Source: Trogon surrucura
Lineage: Eukaryota > Chordata > Aves > Trogoniformes > Trogonidae
Reading direction: 5' to 3'
NCBI GenBank assembly: GCA_020746105.1
Contig: CM036617.1
Span: 158,542,912 to 158,606,911, forward strand
Length of the DNA: 64,000 bases
Shown here: positions 47,966 through 58,494 of the stretch, one piece after another
Layout of the letters: every line of letters starts with the position of its first letter
Numbering within the stretch: position 1 is the first letter of the stretch
Position numbers and translations under genes: made by a program
Notes under the pieces: model-generated
Database searches by the model: none
What the model was told of the DNA's origin: nothing
What the model saw: the letters and a program-made list of their open reading frames with translations, nothing else

Positions 47966-50900
47966 ATCTCCAAGAGCCAAGACATAACACGACTGGCCGA
48001 AGGTTGCCCCTGTCAGAAGCAGAAATTGCTACCCCTGGGGAGCTGAGGTTTAGTGAGTGGTACAGGTATTGCTCTCTTTTAATTGCTCAGCCTTGTGGAA
48101 GCCCCAGCAGGGCCAGAGCCAGCAAGTAGAAACAGCCATGCCCAGGAACAGGGTGGCCCAGCCTTCTCCTATAACCCCAGCTGACCAGGGATGGCATGGC
48201 TAGCACCAAACCCCTCCTCACCCAGCCTGTGCCTTGCCCGCATGGCACTTCCTGCTCCAAAACCTGATCCTCTGCCTCACCCCACCCCATCATGCTAATC
48301 CCCTCTGGATTGCAACAGAGGAGAGCTGGCTTCCTCCCTCAGTGTTTCTGATCTCCAGTGCTAGATCCCTTGGCCTAATCACAGCTGCTTTTCCTGGTCA
48401 GAAAAACTCATCTTAATCCCAGGGCAGGGATTAAGTACACAGCTTGCTTTAACCCACAATCTTTCCTGTCAACTGCATGGAGTCAGGAGCTCAACCCAAT
48501 TTGACGACAACCTCTTCTTTGATGACCTCCTCCCAGGGCTGCTGGACTCAGCCCAGGCAGCATTCACAGCCACTCAGCAGTGACCAAGCAGGTTGCAACA
48601 GGGTGAAAGCTAATGGAAGATACAAAATCCCGTCTGAAAGAGAGGGCAGCACGAGCACGGAAAGCACAGAGTTACGGTACTCACAGGCTGGATACCTTAA
48701 AAGCATTATACTGAGGTCGTTATAAAGAGGTCATTAAGGCTAATGGCAGATTAGTCGGTGGGGTCACATACACTGACCTTGCTGTTACACATCATTACAG
48801 TCTAGCATCCAAGAGGATGCATAGGACATTGCTTCTAAAGGTCTCTCATTTGTGTCCTCGGGGGTGGCAATCTCTGCCAGCAGCGCATGGTGTCACCAGC
48901 TGACGATCCTGGCCACCAGCTAGGGACCATTCCCAAGTGGAAGCAGCTCAAGAGCAACCAACCAAAGAGCTTGAAAGAGCCTATGAGAAGAGGTAAATCT
49001 TTACTGTGTGGCTCAGTTGCAAAAACAAAATGAGGGGACCTGTTTTTCTCCTTTTCTGTTCCTATATGATTAGGGATCTGCAAACACATTCTGCCCTAAG
49101 CTGCCGCATCATGTCTGTGTCTGGTTAAGCAGTCACTCTCCTCTGAAGCCAGGGTGCTGGCAGGCCAGGCTGGGTGTGCCCAAGGCAAAGATGAAGCTCT
49201 GGGCCCTTGCCCACCCATCTTGATTCTGAGATACTCTATTAATTTTTGCTCAGGGGCACTGGAACATGTCACTGGTGCTTGGCTGCACTGGGCCACCTGC
49301 TACCATTCTGGGAAGTGCTGCAGCTTCCCCAGAAAAGAGGATAAAACCCCAGTCCCTGATGTTGCTGTGCAGGATCCCCAGTGATGCTCAGGTCCTCAAG
49401 AAGGTTGCAGAGCCACTTCCAACACCCTACAGCAGCAAAGACACCTCCAGAAGCATCAGGATGGTGGATAGCACGTGTTAGAGACACACACTGCTCTCTT
49501 ATAGTAGTGGGTGAGCAGGTGGGATACCTTCTCTAACGTCTCAAATAACACCAGAAACCTGTGCAAGTACCTGCATCCCCCTCTATCCAAGTATTGGGGC
49601 AGATGGAGCAAAATTCATTCATCCATAAGCAGATAAGAAACTGTTGCTCAGGTAAACGCCTGCCACTGTATGCTCTGCTCTAGCGTTTATGTCAAAAAGA
49701 CAGAGATTTAAATGCAACACTTAGGAAACCTCCTCACAGTTCCTACTGAACCCACAGTTTACTCACCCCAAAACCCTGCAGCCCTGTTTGCCTTGATGCA
49801 GAAGCTAGTGTCTATCACATCTCTTTGGGGAGTCCCAAGTTTCCTGCTATTTGTAAATCCCACTGAAAATACTAAACGCCAGCTATGTGAGCCAGAAGAA
49901 CAGCAGTGACAAAGCTGCTGCTGGCAGAGAAAACAGCGATCCTCCATCTGAAGGGAGAAACCAAGAGCACAGTCAAACTGCTGCTGGGACCCAGTGGAAG
50001 GATTCCATGACTCTACGCCAGAGGGCTGTAAGCCCACGAAGGGTACGCAATATGCAACATTGCATGTGAAACCAGCTGGCAATTCAGTTAGTAAAGTCAA
50101 GAGACCTTCTACACATGATATGCAATCGATCAGATACCCCCACTATTAAGCCAAAGATTGATTAGATATTTTTTCTTTCTTTTTTTTTTTTTTCAGTGAA
50201 GCTTCCTTACCTCTGCAAAGTCTCAGTCACAGAGGAGCAGACCTTTCCGCTTTTCTGGCTGTTTCTTTTCCTACTATTTTCTTTTCAATGTTGGCAGTGC
50301 TATGGGTTTGGAATCCAGCTCGCAGGAGTCAGGTTTCCTTCTTGCTGGTCATGGGCAGGTCCCTCTCCACCCACCTCCACCCCCCAGAAGTAGGTGCTGC
50401 AGGTGGAGTCCTCCAGTGCTGACCTGTGCCAGTCTCATGACACCTACAGGTCCTCCACAGGAGCTGTCCACCACAGGGATGACCCCAGGGTGAAAGACAG
50501 AGGACACTGGGGAGATATCCCTATTACTAGCCAACAGGTTTCAGGGGCAAGTCCCACAGCACCAGCGCCCAGTGTTTCATTGTCCAGTGAATCTGAGCTA
50601 TGATAGGTATGTGCTCTTGACTTGGAGTGTATATGCCAATCTTTACTACTCAAATGCTTTTTTTTTTTTCAAGGGCTTTAGTCTCTCCCAGTGGAGGTGC
50701 TGGGGTGTTTTTTTGTCTCTGTTTCCCCTGAGGGTTCCCCAAATCCTTCTTTTCTGGAATATGTACACGGATCCTGCAGCCATGTTGCAATAGTTTTATC
50801 AAAGCATGTAGCTCCCATACTGAATCTCATGTTTCCAAGCATCAGGAATATGTTTGCTACTAGCAAACAAATGTTATTTCACAGCCTTATTTTCCTCTTA

Positions 50901-51613
50901 ATAATATCTAATATTCAACTACAGCTGTTATAGACATCTGCTTAACTAGATGCATGTTCCGAGCTGTGAGCTTCATAATCTTATGCTTTGATTTGCAAGA
51001 ACTTGGACAGTGTGCATGCAGTCACAGGCAGCTACAGATGTTTTGGCATTCCACCTTACTAGCACAGAAGGGAAAAATGACCAAAATACCAACGAAATTC
51101 TCAGCTAGAGAGATATGCTTTCAGGCTCAGGTGTTTGGAGTTGAAGAAAGGCTTGTTATGTCTACTGCCTTTTTCATTTTTTTTAACCACCTCATGATGT
51201 TGTAGTTATTTGCCACAGAAATGCAAAGACTGGTCAGAGTGAGGCATGAACAGAAAGATCTGCATGTGTGAAATCTCCAGGAGAAACAAGAGAGTGAGGG
51301 CAAGAATGAAGGCCTCCATGCTGCCCAAGGACACGGCAGAGCCATCACACAGGTAAACACTGAGGAAGGTACTGTTTGTTGCAGGACCTCAAGGATGAAG
51401 TCCCAGAAACTGTTGACTCAGGTTTATGAAAGCTCAGTTCAAAAATCAGTTCACCATCATCAGCCCAGAGGACCTAAGAGACTGGACAATAACTCAATGT
51501 CTGGCTTTCCTCCTCCTCCATGCCAACAAAGTTGTACTGACAGGACAACCTGGCCAAAACCAGCAATAGCTCTTGTGAGAAGGAATAAATTAATCCAAGA
51601 GACAATAAGTGTG

Positions 51614-51619
51614 AGTGAC
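51614..51619. repeat. Target-site duplication, left (AGTGAC)
   Basis: AGTGAC immediately precedes the left LTR and recurs immediately after the right LTR (56,093-56,098). Six base pairs is the usual duplication size for betaretrovirus-like (ERVK) integrases. Confidence 0.92.
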
Positions 51620-52062
51620 TGTGGATACCCTACATTTTAGTTAGCTGTGCTGGCAGCACTGCGTTGCAGAGTTAAGACTTTCGTCCTTGAGCTCTTTCCT
51701 AAACAAGTACATAACTCTTGCTTGCTAATTATGAAAAGAGACCCTGACCAGCCAAGTACAGCTCGTGTTGAGAGCTTGCCCGTGAGAATGAACAGATAAG
51801 GTGCTTCTTGTACACCAGATGCGCATGGGAGTGAACGGGAGAGTATGATCAAAACAGACCTGGGAAAATCTGTTTTCCCTGTGTGATAACAGAGTGATTG
51901 AAGGAGTACATGAGCTAATAACAACCCTGGCTGTATAGTCTGATCTCTTGTTTGTAACCCAAAAATAATGCTTCGTGCTAGTAGGTATAAATATGTGTGC
52001 CTGCTTGCAATAAAGTGAATTCCATTTTCCACCATCTCGGAGTTCGTGCGTGCTTCTCAACA
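51620..52062 (+). repeat. 5' LTR of the endogenous retrovirus
   Basis: 443 bp, tgtggatacc to cttctcaaca. A TATAAATA box is at 51,986-51,993 and AATAAA at 52,009-52,014, only 15 bp apart, which implies a very short R region just after the AATAAA and a short U5. It is identical by eye to 55,650-56,092 at a constant offset of 4,030. Confidence 0.97.
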
Positions 52063-52064
52063 AA

Positions 52065-52082
52065 TGGCGCCCGAACAGGGAC
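52065..52082 (+). other. Primer-binding site, tRNA-Lys
   Basis: TGGCGCCCGAACAGGGAC lies two bases after the 5' LTR. It is complementary to the 3' end of tRNA-Lys (UUU), the primer used by MMTV-type betaretroviruses and lentiviruses. Confidence 0.96.
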
Positions 52083-52198
52083 TTCATCATATCCAAGAGA
52101 AGTACCCCCCAGTGAGCCGAACGGGGTGATGAATTAACTGACGCGTCCATCCTCGCCCTTCAGGAAACAGGTACGAGGACCGCGGCCGGGGGACAAAA

Positions 52199-53746
52199 AT
52201 GGGGCAAAACGCAACGCGATCGCAACAACTTCATCATGATGTACTGATGTGTATTGCAAAGGAGCGAGAGTATAAGATTAGCCTACAGAAAGTGACTCTG
52301 TTACTTTTATGGATCGGTTGTAATTGCCCCTGGTATCCTGAAACAGGATCTTATGAAATTAAGGACTGGAAACATGTAGGCGAAGAGCTAACTAAAGCAC
52401 AACATGCTGGTCATGACAGTTCGCCTGATAATATAGAGACATGGAAAGCGTTGTTTGCGGCGTTGCGCTCACTGAAACCACGCGCTGCTGATGCTAGTTC
52501 TGAGAGCAGCGTGGCGAGCACTGCGGGCTCTGTTGCTACAGACCTCACTAATGATTTAATTGACTTAGCACCTACGCGGCAGACAGAGACTGCAAGTCAA
52601 ACGAATTGTGTAAACCTTTTGTCTTCTCAAACTGAAACGGCGGTACAGACTAGCCAGATTAATCTCACAAGTTTGCAAGAAGGATTGATGAGTGGCTATG
52701 AGGGAATTGCGCTGAGAGCTGGGGATCCGGAGGAGGACGACAGTTCCTTTGATGTTGGTCCTGGCGATCCAGAGACACAACCCAACCTTTATCCTCCGCT
52801 CACGCCGAATAGAGCCATGGTGGCATCTGCACCTACTGCTCAGGATGTTTTTTCGGGACTTTCGAAAAAAGGAAAGGGGTTGTCAAAATCTGGTTCGCAG
52901 CTGTGTCAAAATAAGGGTCAGATGAACTCTCTTGTTCCACTCAATTATCAACCCCCACCCTATGCACCCCCTCCCTTATCTTCTCCACAGGTTTGTCCAG
53001 CACCGCCTTCTATTACCAGGGTTCAGATTTCCTTGACAGATATTTTAACCGATCGTGATGAGCATGGTTTCCTTAACACTGACTTTTTTCCTCAGGTAGT
53101 TAAAGCTATGCCAGTAGTTATGCATACGCGGCCGGACGGGGCTCAGGCACCAGAACATCAACAGATTTCTTATAGCATGTTGAAAGAGTTGCGGCATACG
53201 GTTGCTGAATCGGGTATTCAATCATCCTGTACTGAAAATTTAATAGAAGCAATTAAAGAGGCTTTTCTTATGGTTCCTCATGATTGGAAGGTGGTATTTA
53301 AGTTGATTTTAACACCCAGCCAATATACAATTTGGTATGTAGAATACAGGGAGTTATGTATATCCCATGCTACAGTAGCTCAAAATAATAATGCTCCAAT
53401 TAACCCGGATCAGTTGTTGGGGGAGGGTCAGTTTGCGAATCCACAGCTTCAAGCTCATTTTACTGCAGAACTTTTACAGCTCGCTGCACAATTAGCAACA
53501 AAAGCTTTTAAAAAGATTCCTGACATGAAAAAATCAAGCAAACCTTTTGGCACTATCAGACAAGCTAACCATGAACCCTACCTTCAATTTATTGATCAAT
53601 TACAAGGAGCTATCGAAAGACAGGTAGATGTACCAGCGGCAGTAGATGCATTATTACTGCAGCTTGCTGTGGGGAATGCTAACGCGGACTGTAAAAGAAT
53701 TCCGGAGATGCTGAGATCCACTAACAAAACAGCTACTGTTCTGTAA
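52199..53746 (+). CDS. gag: Retroviral gag, 515 codons, lacking nucleocapsid
   Basis: An uninterrupted frame. The N-terminus is Met-Gly, as needed for myristoylation of a matrix protein. Residues ~1-95 look like matrix. A Ser/Thr/Gln-rich and then Pro-rich linker follows, with a PPPY late-domain motif near residues 252-255. The capsid region contains a major-homology-region-like segment (about residues 453-472, with the Gln, Glu and Phe positions typical of the motif). The frame stops at TAA 53,744-53,746, before any Cys-His zinc knuckle; normal Gag would continue into nucleocapsid. The sequence switches to pol at this point, so this is a truncated Gag made by an internal deletion. It could still be translated. 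Confidence 0.88.
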   Translation: MGQNATRSQQLHHDVLMCIAKEREYKISLQKVTLLLLWIGCNCPWYPETGSYEIKDWKHVGEELTKAQHAGHDSSPDNIETWKALFAALRSLKPRAADASSESSVASTAGSVATDLTNDLIDLAPTRQTETASQTNCVNLLSSQTETAVQTSQINLTSLQEGLMSGYEGIALRAGDPEEDDSSFDVGPGDPETQPNLYPPLTPNRAMVASAPTAQDVFSGLSKKGKGLSKSGSQLCQNKGQMNSLVPLNYQPPPYAPPPLSSPQVCPAPPSITRVQISLTDILTDRDEHGFLNTDFFPQVVKAMPVVMHTRPDGAQAPEHQQISYSMLKELRHTVAESGIQSSCTENLIEAIKEAFLMVPHDWKVVFKLILTPSQYTIWYVEYRELCISHATVAQNNNAPINPDQLLGEGQFANPQLQAHFTAELLQLAAQLATKAFKKIPDMKKSSKPFGTIRQANHEPYLQFIDQLQGAIERQVDVPAAVDALLLQLAVGNANADCKRIPEMLRSTNKTATVL

Positions 53747-53945
53747 ATATTGTTGCTGATTCGCATTATGTATATGGCCTTTTGTGCAGAATTGAGTTTG
53801 CCTTTTTAAAACATGTTTCTAATCGTGTTCTCTTTATGTTGTTTCAGAAATTAGGCTTACTTTGTAGTAATCGGATACACCAATACTTGGGACACAGATT
53901 CGTTCTCATTCTAATCTACCTGGCCCGTTAGTCTAAGGTAATGCT
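53741..53945 (+). pseudogene. pol remnant: C-terminal part of RNase H, broken
   Basis: Just after the gag stop, another frame shows an RNase H-like block with VADSHYVYG, followed by a helix-like segment and a remnant ending near SNLPGPL. The frames differ and a TAG/TAA-rich join follows, so it is not a working enzyme. The reverse transcriptase domain that should precede it is missing. Confidence 0.7.
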
Positions 53946-54847
53946 CGGGCCGATTCTCTGGCTGCTATGACTGCTGTTCCTGATGTATTAGGACAGGCTA
54001 GACTTTCGCATACTTTTTATCATCAAAATAGCAAGGTTTTATCCAAACAGTTTAACATAACATCTCGACAAGCTCAAGATGTTATTTTGTCATGTCCAGA
54101 TTGTCAAGCGATCATGCCACTGAACTCTAATATAACAGCAGTCCCTCGTGGTCTTGCTCCCAATGACGTATGGCAAATGGATGTTACACATATAGTTGAA
54201 TTTGGTAAACTGAAATATGTGCATGTTACTGTAGATACCTTCTCATCTTTTATTGTTGCCACAGCGCACAGTGGTGAAAAGTTTAGAGATGTTCGACTGC
54301 ATTTGCTACGTGCTATTGCCACATTAAGAGTGCCATCACAGATAAAACGGATAATGGTCCAGCTTATGTTTCTAACAATTTTAAAGTATTTTTACAGGAA
54401 TGGGGAATATCTCATGTGATGGGGATACCTTATTCACCAACGGGACAGAGCATTGTGGAAAGAGCACATCTCACGCTGAAAAGAATGTTACAGAAACAGA
54501 AAAGCACTGTCGTTGGGATGTCTCCACATGAGAAGTTGTCCAAAGCAACGTATGTGTTAAATTTTCTGAATATATCCAGTTTTGATATGTTAACTCCTCA
54601 TCTGAGATCTCAGAAAGAAAAACAGAAAGACTTGCCAAAGCCTAATGTACTGTATAAGGACATTCATACTAATGAATGGAAAGGTCCGGTACCTCTGTTG
54701 ACCTGGGGAAGAGGTTATGGCTGTGTTTCTTTATCCACAGGACCTTATTGGCTGCCAGTGAAACGGATTAAGCCGTTTAATGACCATGATTTGGTTCCTA
54801 TCCCGCATGATGTGGCCGCGCAGCATCCTGTTACTTCAACAGCGTAG
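53946..54847 (+). pseudogene. pol remnant: integrase, split by one frame break
   Basis: Two overlapping frames, 53,967-54,419 and 54,350-54,847, together cover an integrase. The first has the zinc-binding H-x3-H and C-P-D-C elements and the first catalytic Asp in WQMDVTH. The second has the Asp of DNGPAY and the Glu of the SIVERAH region, then a C-terminal domain with WKGPVPLLTWGRG. The break lies near 54,335-54,349. All three D,D-E positions are recognisable, but no single frame contains them, so the copy is inactive as read. Confidence 0.88.
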
Positions 54848-54942
54848 CTGCAACACGACCGTGCACTGTGCCTGCCTGTTGAATCCCTTTGTTTTTCCCA
54901 GTGACATGATGGGACTCTGAGGTACCGATTACCAGCGATGAC

Positions 54943-55206
54943 ATGGATTGGACTGGGAGAAGATGGTTACGGCTGATGGCAGAGCAATTATGGGAAGATG
55001 TAACTGTTTTCAATGTTACCCGTTGTTCTGATATGTATTCTCCTTGTGTGACTAACAATGAAGCTTATATTGGTTGTATAAGACTGTCTAATCAAAACCA
55101 CATAATAGGTGTTAAGGTTTATGGTACTAACCAGCAGAGTGATCTTTCTTTAGCTAAAAGCAAGACGGGGAAACCAGCTGCCTTTTGCTTTGTTAGAAGT
55201 GTGTGA
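54943..55206 (+). other. Unassigned open frame in the retroviral tail
   Basis: An 87-codon frame starting MDWTGRRWLRLM. It lies where env would be. It has some cysteines (SDMYSPC, YIGCIR) but no signal peptide, transmembrane segment or fusion motif that I can see. It may be an env remnant or chance. Confidence 0.35.
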
Positions 55207-55649
55207 TTAAGGATCAAATTGATAGGGAGACTCCCTTGCATTCTTCCTTCAGCCCTGGCCAAGCTGTGAGAAGAATTCAACGGAGCAAATAACACCAGAT
55301 GTTCCCGCACTCAATGTTATGTAAGGTTGTTTATTTAATAGTATAAATGCTGGACCCTCTTGCAGCGACTTCAGAAACCTCACCTACGAGTGGACGCACT
55401 GCGTAGGATTTCCCAATTGTCGGGAGGGTTCTCCAGAAACGTCGCTGCAACAGGGGCTCCCCAGCACTGCGGGTCTGGATGATTTGGGGATTTGTGTTTA
55501 ATAGAATTTGTTGTTGTGAGAAGTGTTTTGTTTTGTTCTTTTTCATTATAGTCAACGATCTCACCTGAAGTGCTGCCCAAGGGGTCCGAAGAACTGAAAA
55601 ATACATCTTATGACTTTGATGGTGATCCAAAAAACAAAAAAGGGGGAAT
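55207..55649 (+). other. Retroviral 3' untranslated tail with polypurine tract
   Basis: No coding region was recognised. It ends in aaaaaagggggaat (about 55,635-55,649), a polypurine tract abutting the 3' LTR that serves as plus-strand primer in reverse transcription. Confidence 0.8.
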
Positions 55650-56092
55650 TGTGGATACCCTACATTTTAGTTAGCTGTGCTGGCAGCACTGCGTTGCAGA
55701 GTTAAGACTTTCGTCCTTGAGCTCTTTCCTAAACAAGTACATAACTCTTGCTTGCTAATTATGAAAAGAGACCCTGACCAGCCAAGTACAGCTCGTGTTG
55801 AGAGCTTGCCCGTGAGAATGAACAGATAAGGTGCTTCTTGTACACCAGATGCGCATGGGAGTGAACGGGAGAGTATGATCAAAACAGACCTGGGAAAATC
55901 TGTTTTCCCTGTGTGATAACAGAGTGATTGAAGGAGTACATGAGCTAATAACAACCCTGGCTGTATAGTCTGATCTCTTGTTTGTAACCCAAAAATAATG
56001 CTTCGTGCTAGTAGGTATAAATATGTGTGCCTGCTTGCAATAAAGTGAATTCCATTTTCCACCATCTCGGAGTTCGTGCGTGCTTCTCAACA
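55650..56092 (+). repeat. 3' LTR of the endogenous retrovirus
   Basis: 443 bp, matching the 5' LTR base for base by eye. TATA box at 56,016-56,023 and AATAAA at 56,039-56,044. AGTGAC follows at 56,093-56,098. Confidence 0.97.
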
Positions 56093-56098
56093 AGTGAC
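56093..56098. repeat. Target-site duplication, right (AGTGAC)
   Basis: Copy of the hexamer found at 51,614-51,619. Confidence 0.92.
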
Positions 56099-56284
56099 TG
56101 AAATGAGTTTGGTTGACTTTGTTATTAATTTCCCTTCCTACATGGTCATTCACTGAGTTTTTTTATATTAATCTACAAAATTGTATAACTCACATCACCA
56201 GCTCTCAGAAACAAACATCTTCCTAGCAATAGGATGAGCATTGGATCATGAAGCACCCATTCCTCCCTAGGAACCAATTGTGAG

Positions 56285-57004
56285 TGTCATAGATTAAGGC
56301 TGGGCCAGCCACTAAACTTTGACCGATGCTTTCTGTGATCCCACCATCACCCTCCTAGGGGAGGATAATGGGGGAACCAGGGACAGAGTCTTTGAGGTTA
56401 AAAAACACTTGAACCAGTTTAATGAAAAAGAAAAATAATATTAACGAAGATGTTAAAGTATATACAGATATTATACAAGTATACAAACACAGTCAAGGAT
56501 ACAAGAGAACATGTGAACACAGAACCTGCACCCTCTGGCAGACAGCTAGGTCCCAGGAAGAACAGTCCCAGACTGGAGTCAATAGCAGATGGAACTGCCT
56601 GAGCCCGAAGTCCTGATCACAGTCCAAAAAACCCCAAAAAAACAAACCAGAAAAGGAGCTGGGCCACTCCTACTGGGGAGGCAGTGGAAGACAACCTGTC
56701 CCATCAAAGCGTGCTCCTCTGCCACATGAAAAAAGGAGGTGGTAACACCAGCAGAACAGGAAGAGATAGGAAATAGCATGTATCAATCCACCCAACACAG
56801 CAAGCACCAAAAGCCTCAGGCTCCTTCTTATCGGCCCTTATATACTGAGCACCATGGGAAGGAATATTGTGATTGGTCCATTTGGGTCACCTGATCCATT
56901 TTCATCTCCCCATAGGCACAGCTGCCCCTCCTTCCCTACTGTGATCGCCCCTAGTGTCAAGCAGCTCCAGAGAATTTTTATCCTGGTGCTCTCAAACCAC
57001 GACA
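56285..57004 (-). repeat. Retroviral LTR (ERVL-like), minus strand, uninterrupted
   Basis: About 720 bp, tgtcatagat to ccacgaca on plus, TG to CA as LTRs have. It is colinear with the LTR at 47,090-47,965 but lacks the SINE. On minus a TATA-like tatataagg lies near 56,838. I found no clear target duplication and no internal retroviral sequence beside it, so it is probably a solo LTR. Confidence 0.7.
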
Positions 57005-57277
57005 CCGAGTCTGCCCTGGAGGGGCACACTGAGGTCCTAACTTGGGAAGTGTTCCTGGTCAGGTAATTGCCAGTTACACCTCCTCCAGCCATGGGTAAAG
57101 TCCAGCTAAAGACACCAGGGTGTTGTAGCAAGGTCTACAAGCCTGGAACAGTGGTCTCTGCTGGATCCAACCGCATCTGGTGGCCACATTCACAGAACGA
57201 GATGGAAAACATTGTCCTATTCAGCTTAGCAGCTGTACAGGTGAATGAACAGTCTCTGCTGTTGGCTTCACCAAAAG

Positions 57278-58494
57278 CAAATCATGCTTGACAAAACTGG
57301 TGGCTTTCTACGATGGATAAGGGAAGTGCAACTGATGTTGTCTACTTGGACTTGTGTAAAGCATTTGATACTGCTCTGCATGACATTCTGGTCTCTAAAT
57401 GAAAGGACGTGGGTTTGATAGATGGACCACATGATGGATAAGGAATTGGCTAGATGGTTGCACTCAAAGAGTTGCAATCAACGGCACTGTCCAAGTGGAG
57501 ACCAGTGATGAGTGGTGTCCCACAAGGATCAGTACTGGGACAGTGCTCTTTAACATCTTTATCAGTGACATGGACAGTGGGACAGAGTGCACCCTCAGCA
57601 AGTTTGCTGAAAACACCAAACTGTGGATTGGTCGACATGCTGGAGGGTAGGGATGCCATCCAGAGGGACCTTGACAGCCTTGAGAGGTGGGCCTGTGCCA
57701 ACCTCATAAAGTTCAACAAAGCCAAGTGTAAGGTCCTGCACCCAGGTAGAGGCAATCCCAGGCACAAATACAGGCTGGGCAGAGAACAAATTGGGAGGAC
57801 CCCAAGAAGGAGAAGGACCTGGGCATGTTAGTTGATGAGAGGCTCAACATGAGTCAGCAGTGTGCACTTGCAGCCCAAAAAGCAAATTGTGTCCTGGGCT
57901 GCATCAAAAGGAATGTGGCCAGCAGGTCGAGGGAGATGATTTTCCCCCTCTGCTCTGCTCTGGTGAGGTCTCACTTGGAGTACCATGTCCAGTTCTGGAG
58001 CCCACAGTAACGAAAAGGACATGGATCTGCTGGAGCAGGTCCAGAGGAGGGCCACAAAGATGATTAGAGGGTTGGAGCACCTCTGCTATGAGGACAGGTT
58101 GAGGGGACTGGGGTTATTAAGCTTAGAGAAGAGAAGGCTTCGGGGTGACCTAATAGCGGCCTTCCAATACATGAAGGGGCCCTACAGGAAAGCTGGAGAA
58201 GAGCTTTTTACAAGGGCTTGTAGTGATAGGAGAGGGGGCCGTGGCCTGAAACTGAAAGAGGGTAGATTTGGATTAGATATTAGGAAGTTCTTTACTTTGA
58301 GGGTGGTGAGACACTGAATTGGTTGCCCAAGGAGGTTGTGGATGCCCCATCCCTGGAAGTGTTCAAGGTCAGGTTGGATGTGGCTTTGAGCAAGCTGGGC
58401 TAGTGGGAGAGAGGTGTCCCTGCCCCCAGCAGCAGGGTTGAAACTAGATGATCTTCAAGATCCTTTCCAGCCTTAACCATTCTATGATTCTATG
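57278..58494 (+). mobile_element. CR1 LINE, last ~1.2 kb, plus strand
   Basis: Begins in the reverse transcriptase domain (a degraded YLDLCKAFDT block at about 57,340) and continues through gtgtcccacaaggatcagta, gccatccagagggaccttga and ggtccagaggagggccacaa to ttctatgattctatg. Stops and frameshifts break ORF2, so it is dead. Confidence 0.95.

Larger units (their letters stand above)
46090..51613. other. Intergenic DNA upstream of SVOPL
   Basis: No protein-coding exon was recognised. The SVOPL promoter and any 5' UTR exon must lie here or further upstream, but I see no convincing CpG-rich promoter. It contains the LTR at 47,090-47,965 and its nested SINE; 48,000-51,600 is otherwise unassigned. 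Confidence 0.6.
51620..56092 (+). mobile_element. Young, internally deleted endogenous retrovirus (ERVK/betaretrovirus-like)
   Basis: The order is 5' LTR (443 bp), tRNA-Lys primer site, leader, gag, a short RNase H remnant, integrase with a frame break, an unassigned tail frame, polypurine tract and 3' LTR. LTRs start TG and end CA, are identical by eye, and are flanked by the 6-bp repeat AGTGAC. Nucleocapsid, protease, reverse transcriptase and most or all of env are absent; the internal part is about 3.6 kb, less than half of a full provirus. It cannot replicate on its own. The Lys primer, 6-bp duplication and class II-like gag/integrase support a betaretrovirus-like (ERVK) assignment. Confidence 0.96.

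Noticed and set aside
51637-52035. Two identical 132-codon minus-strand frames, here and at 55,667-56,065
   Set aside because: They are identical because they lie antisense in the two identical LTRs. They have no family resemblance. The known LTR-encoded protein of MMTV is sense-oriented, so this is not a counterpart.
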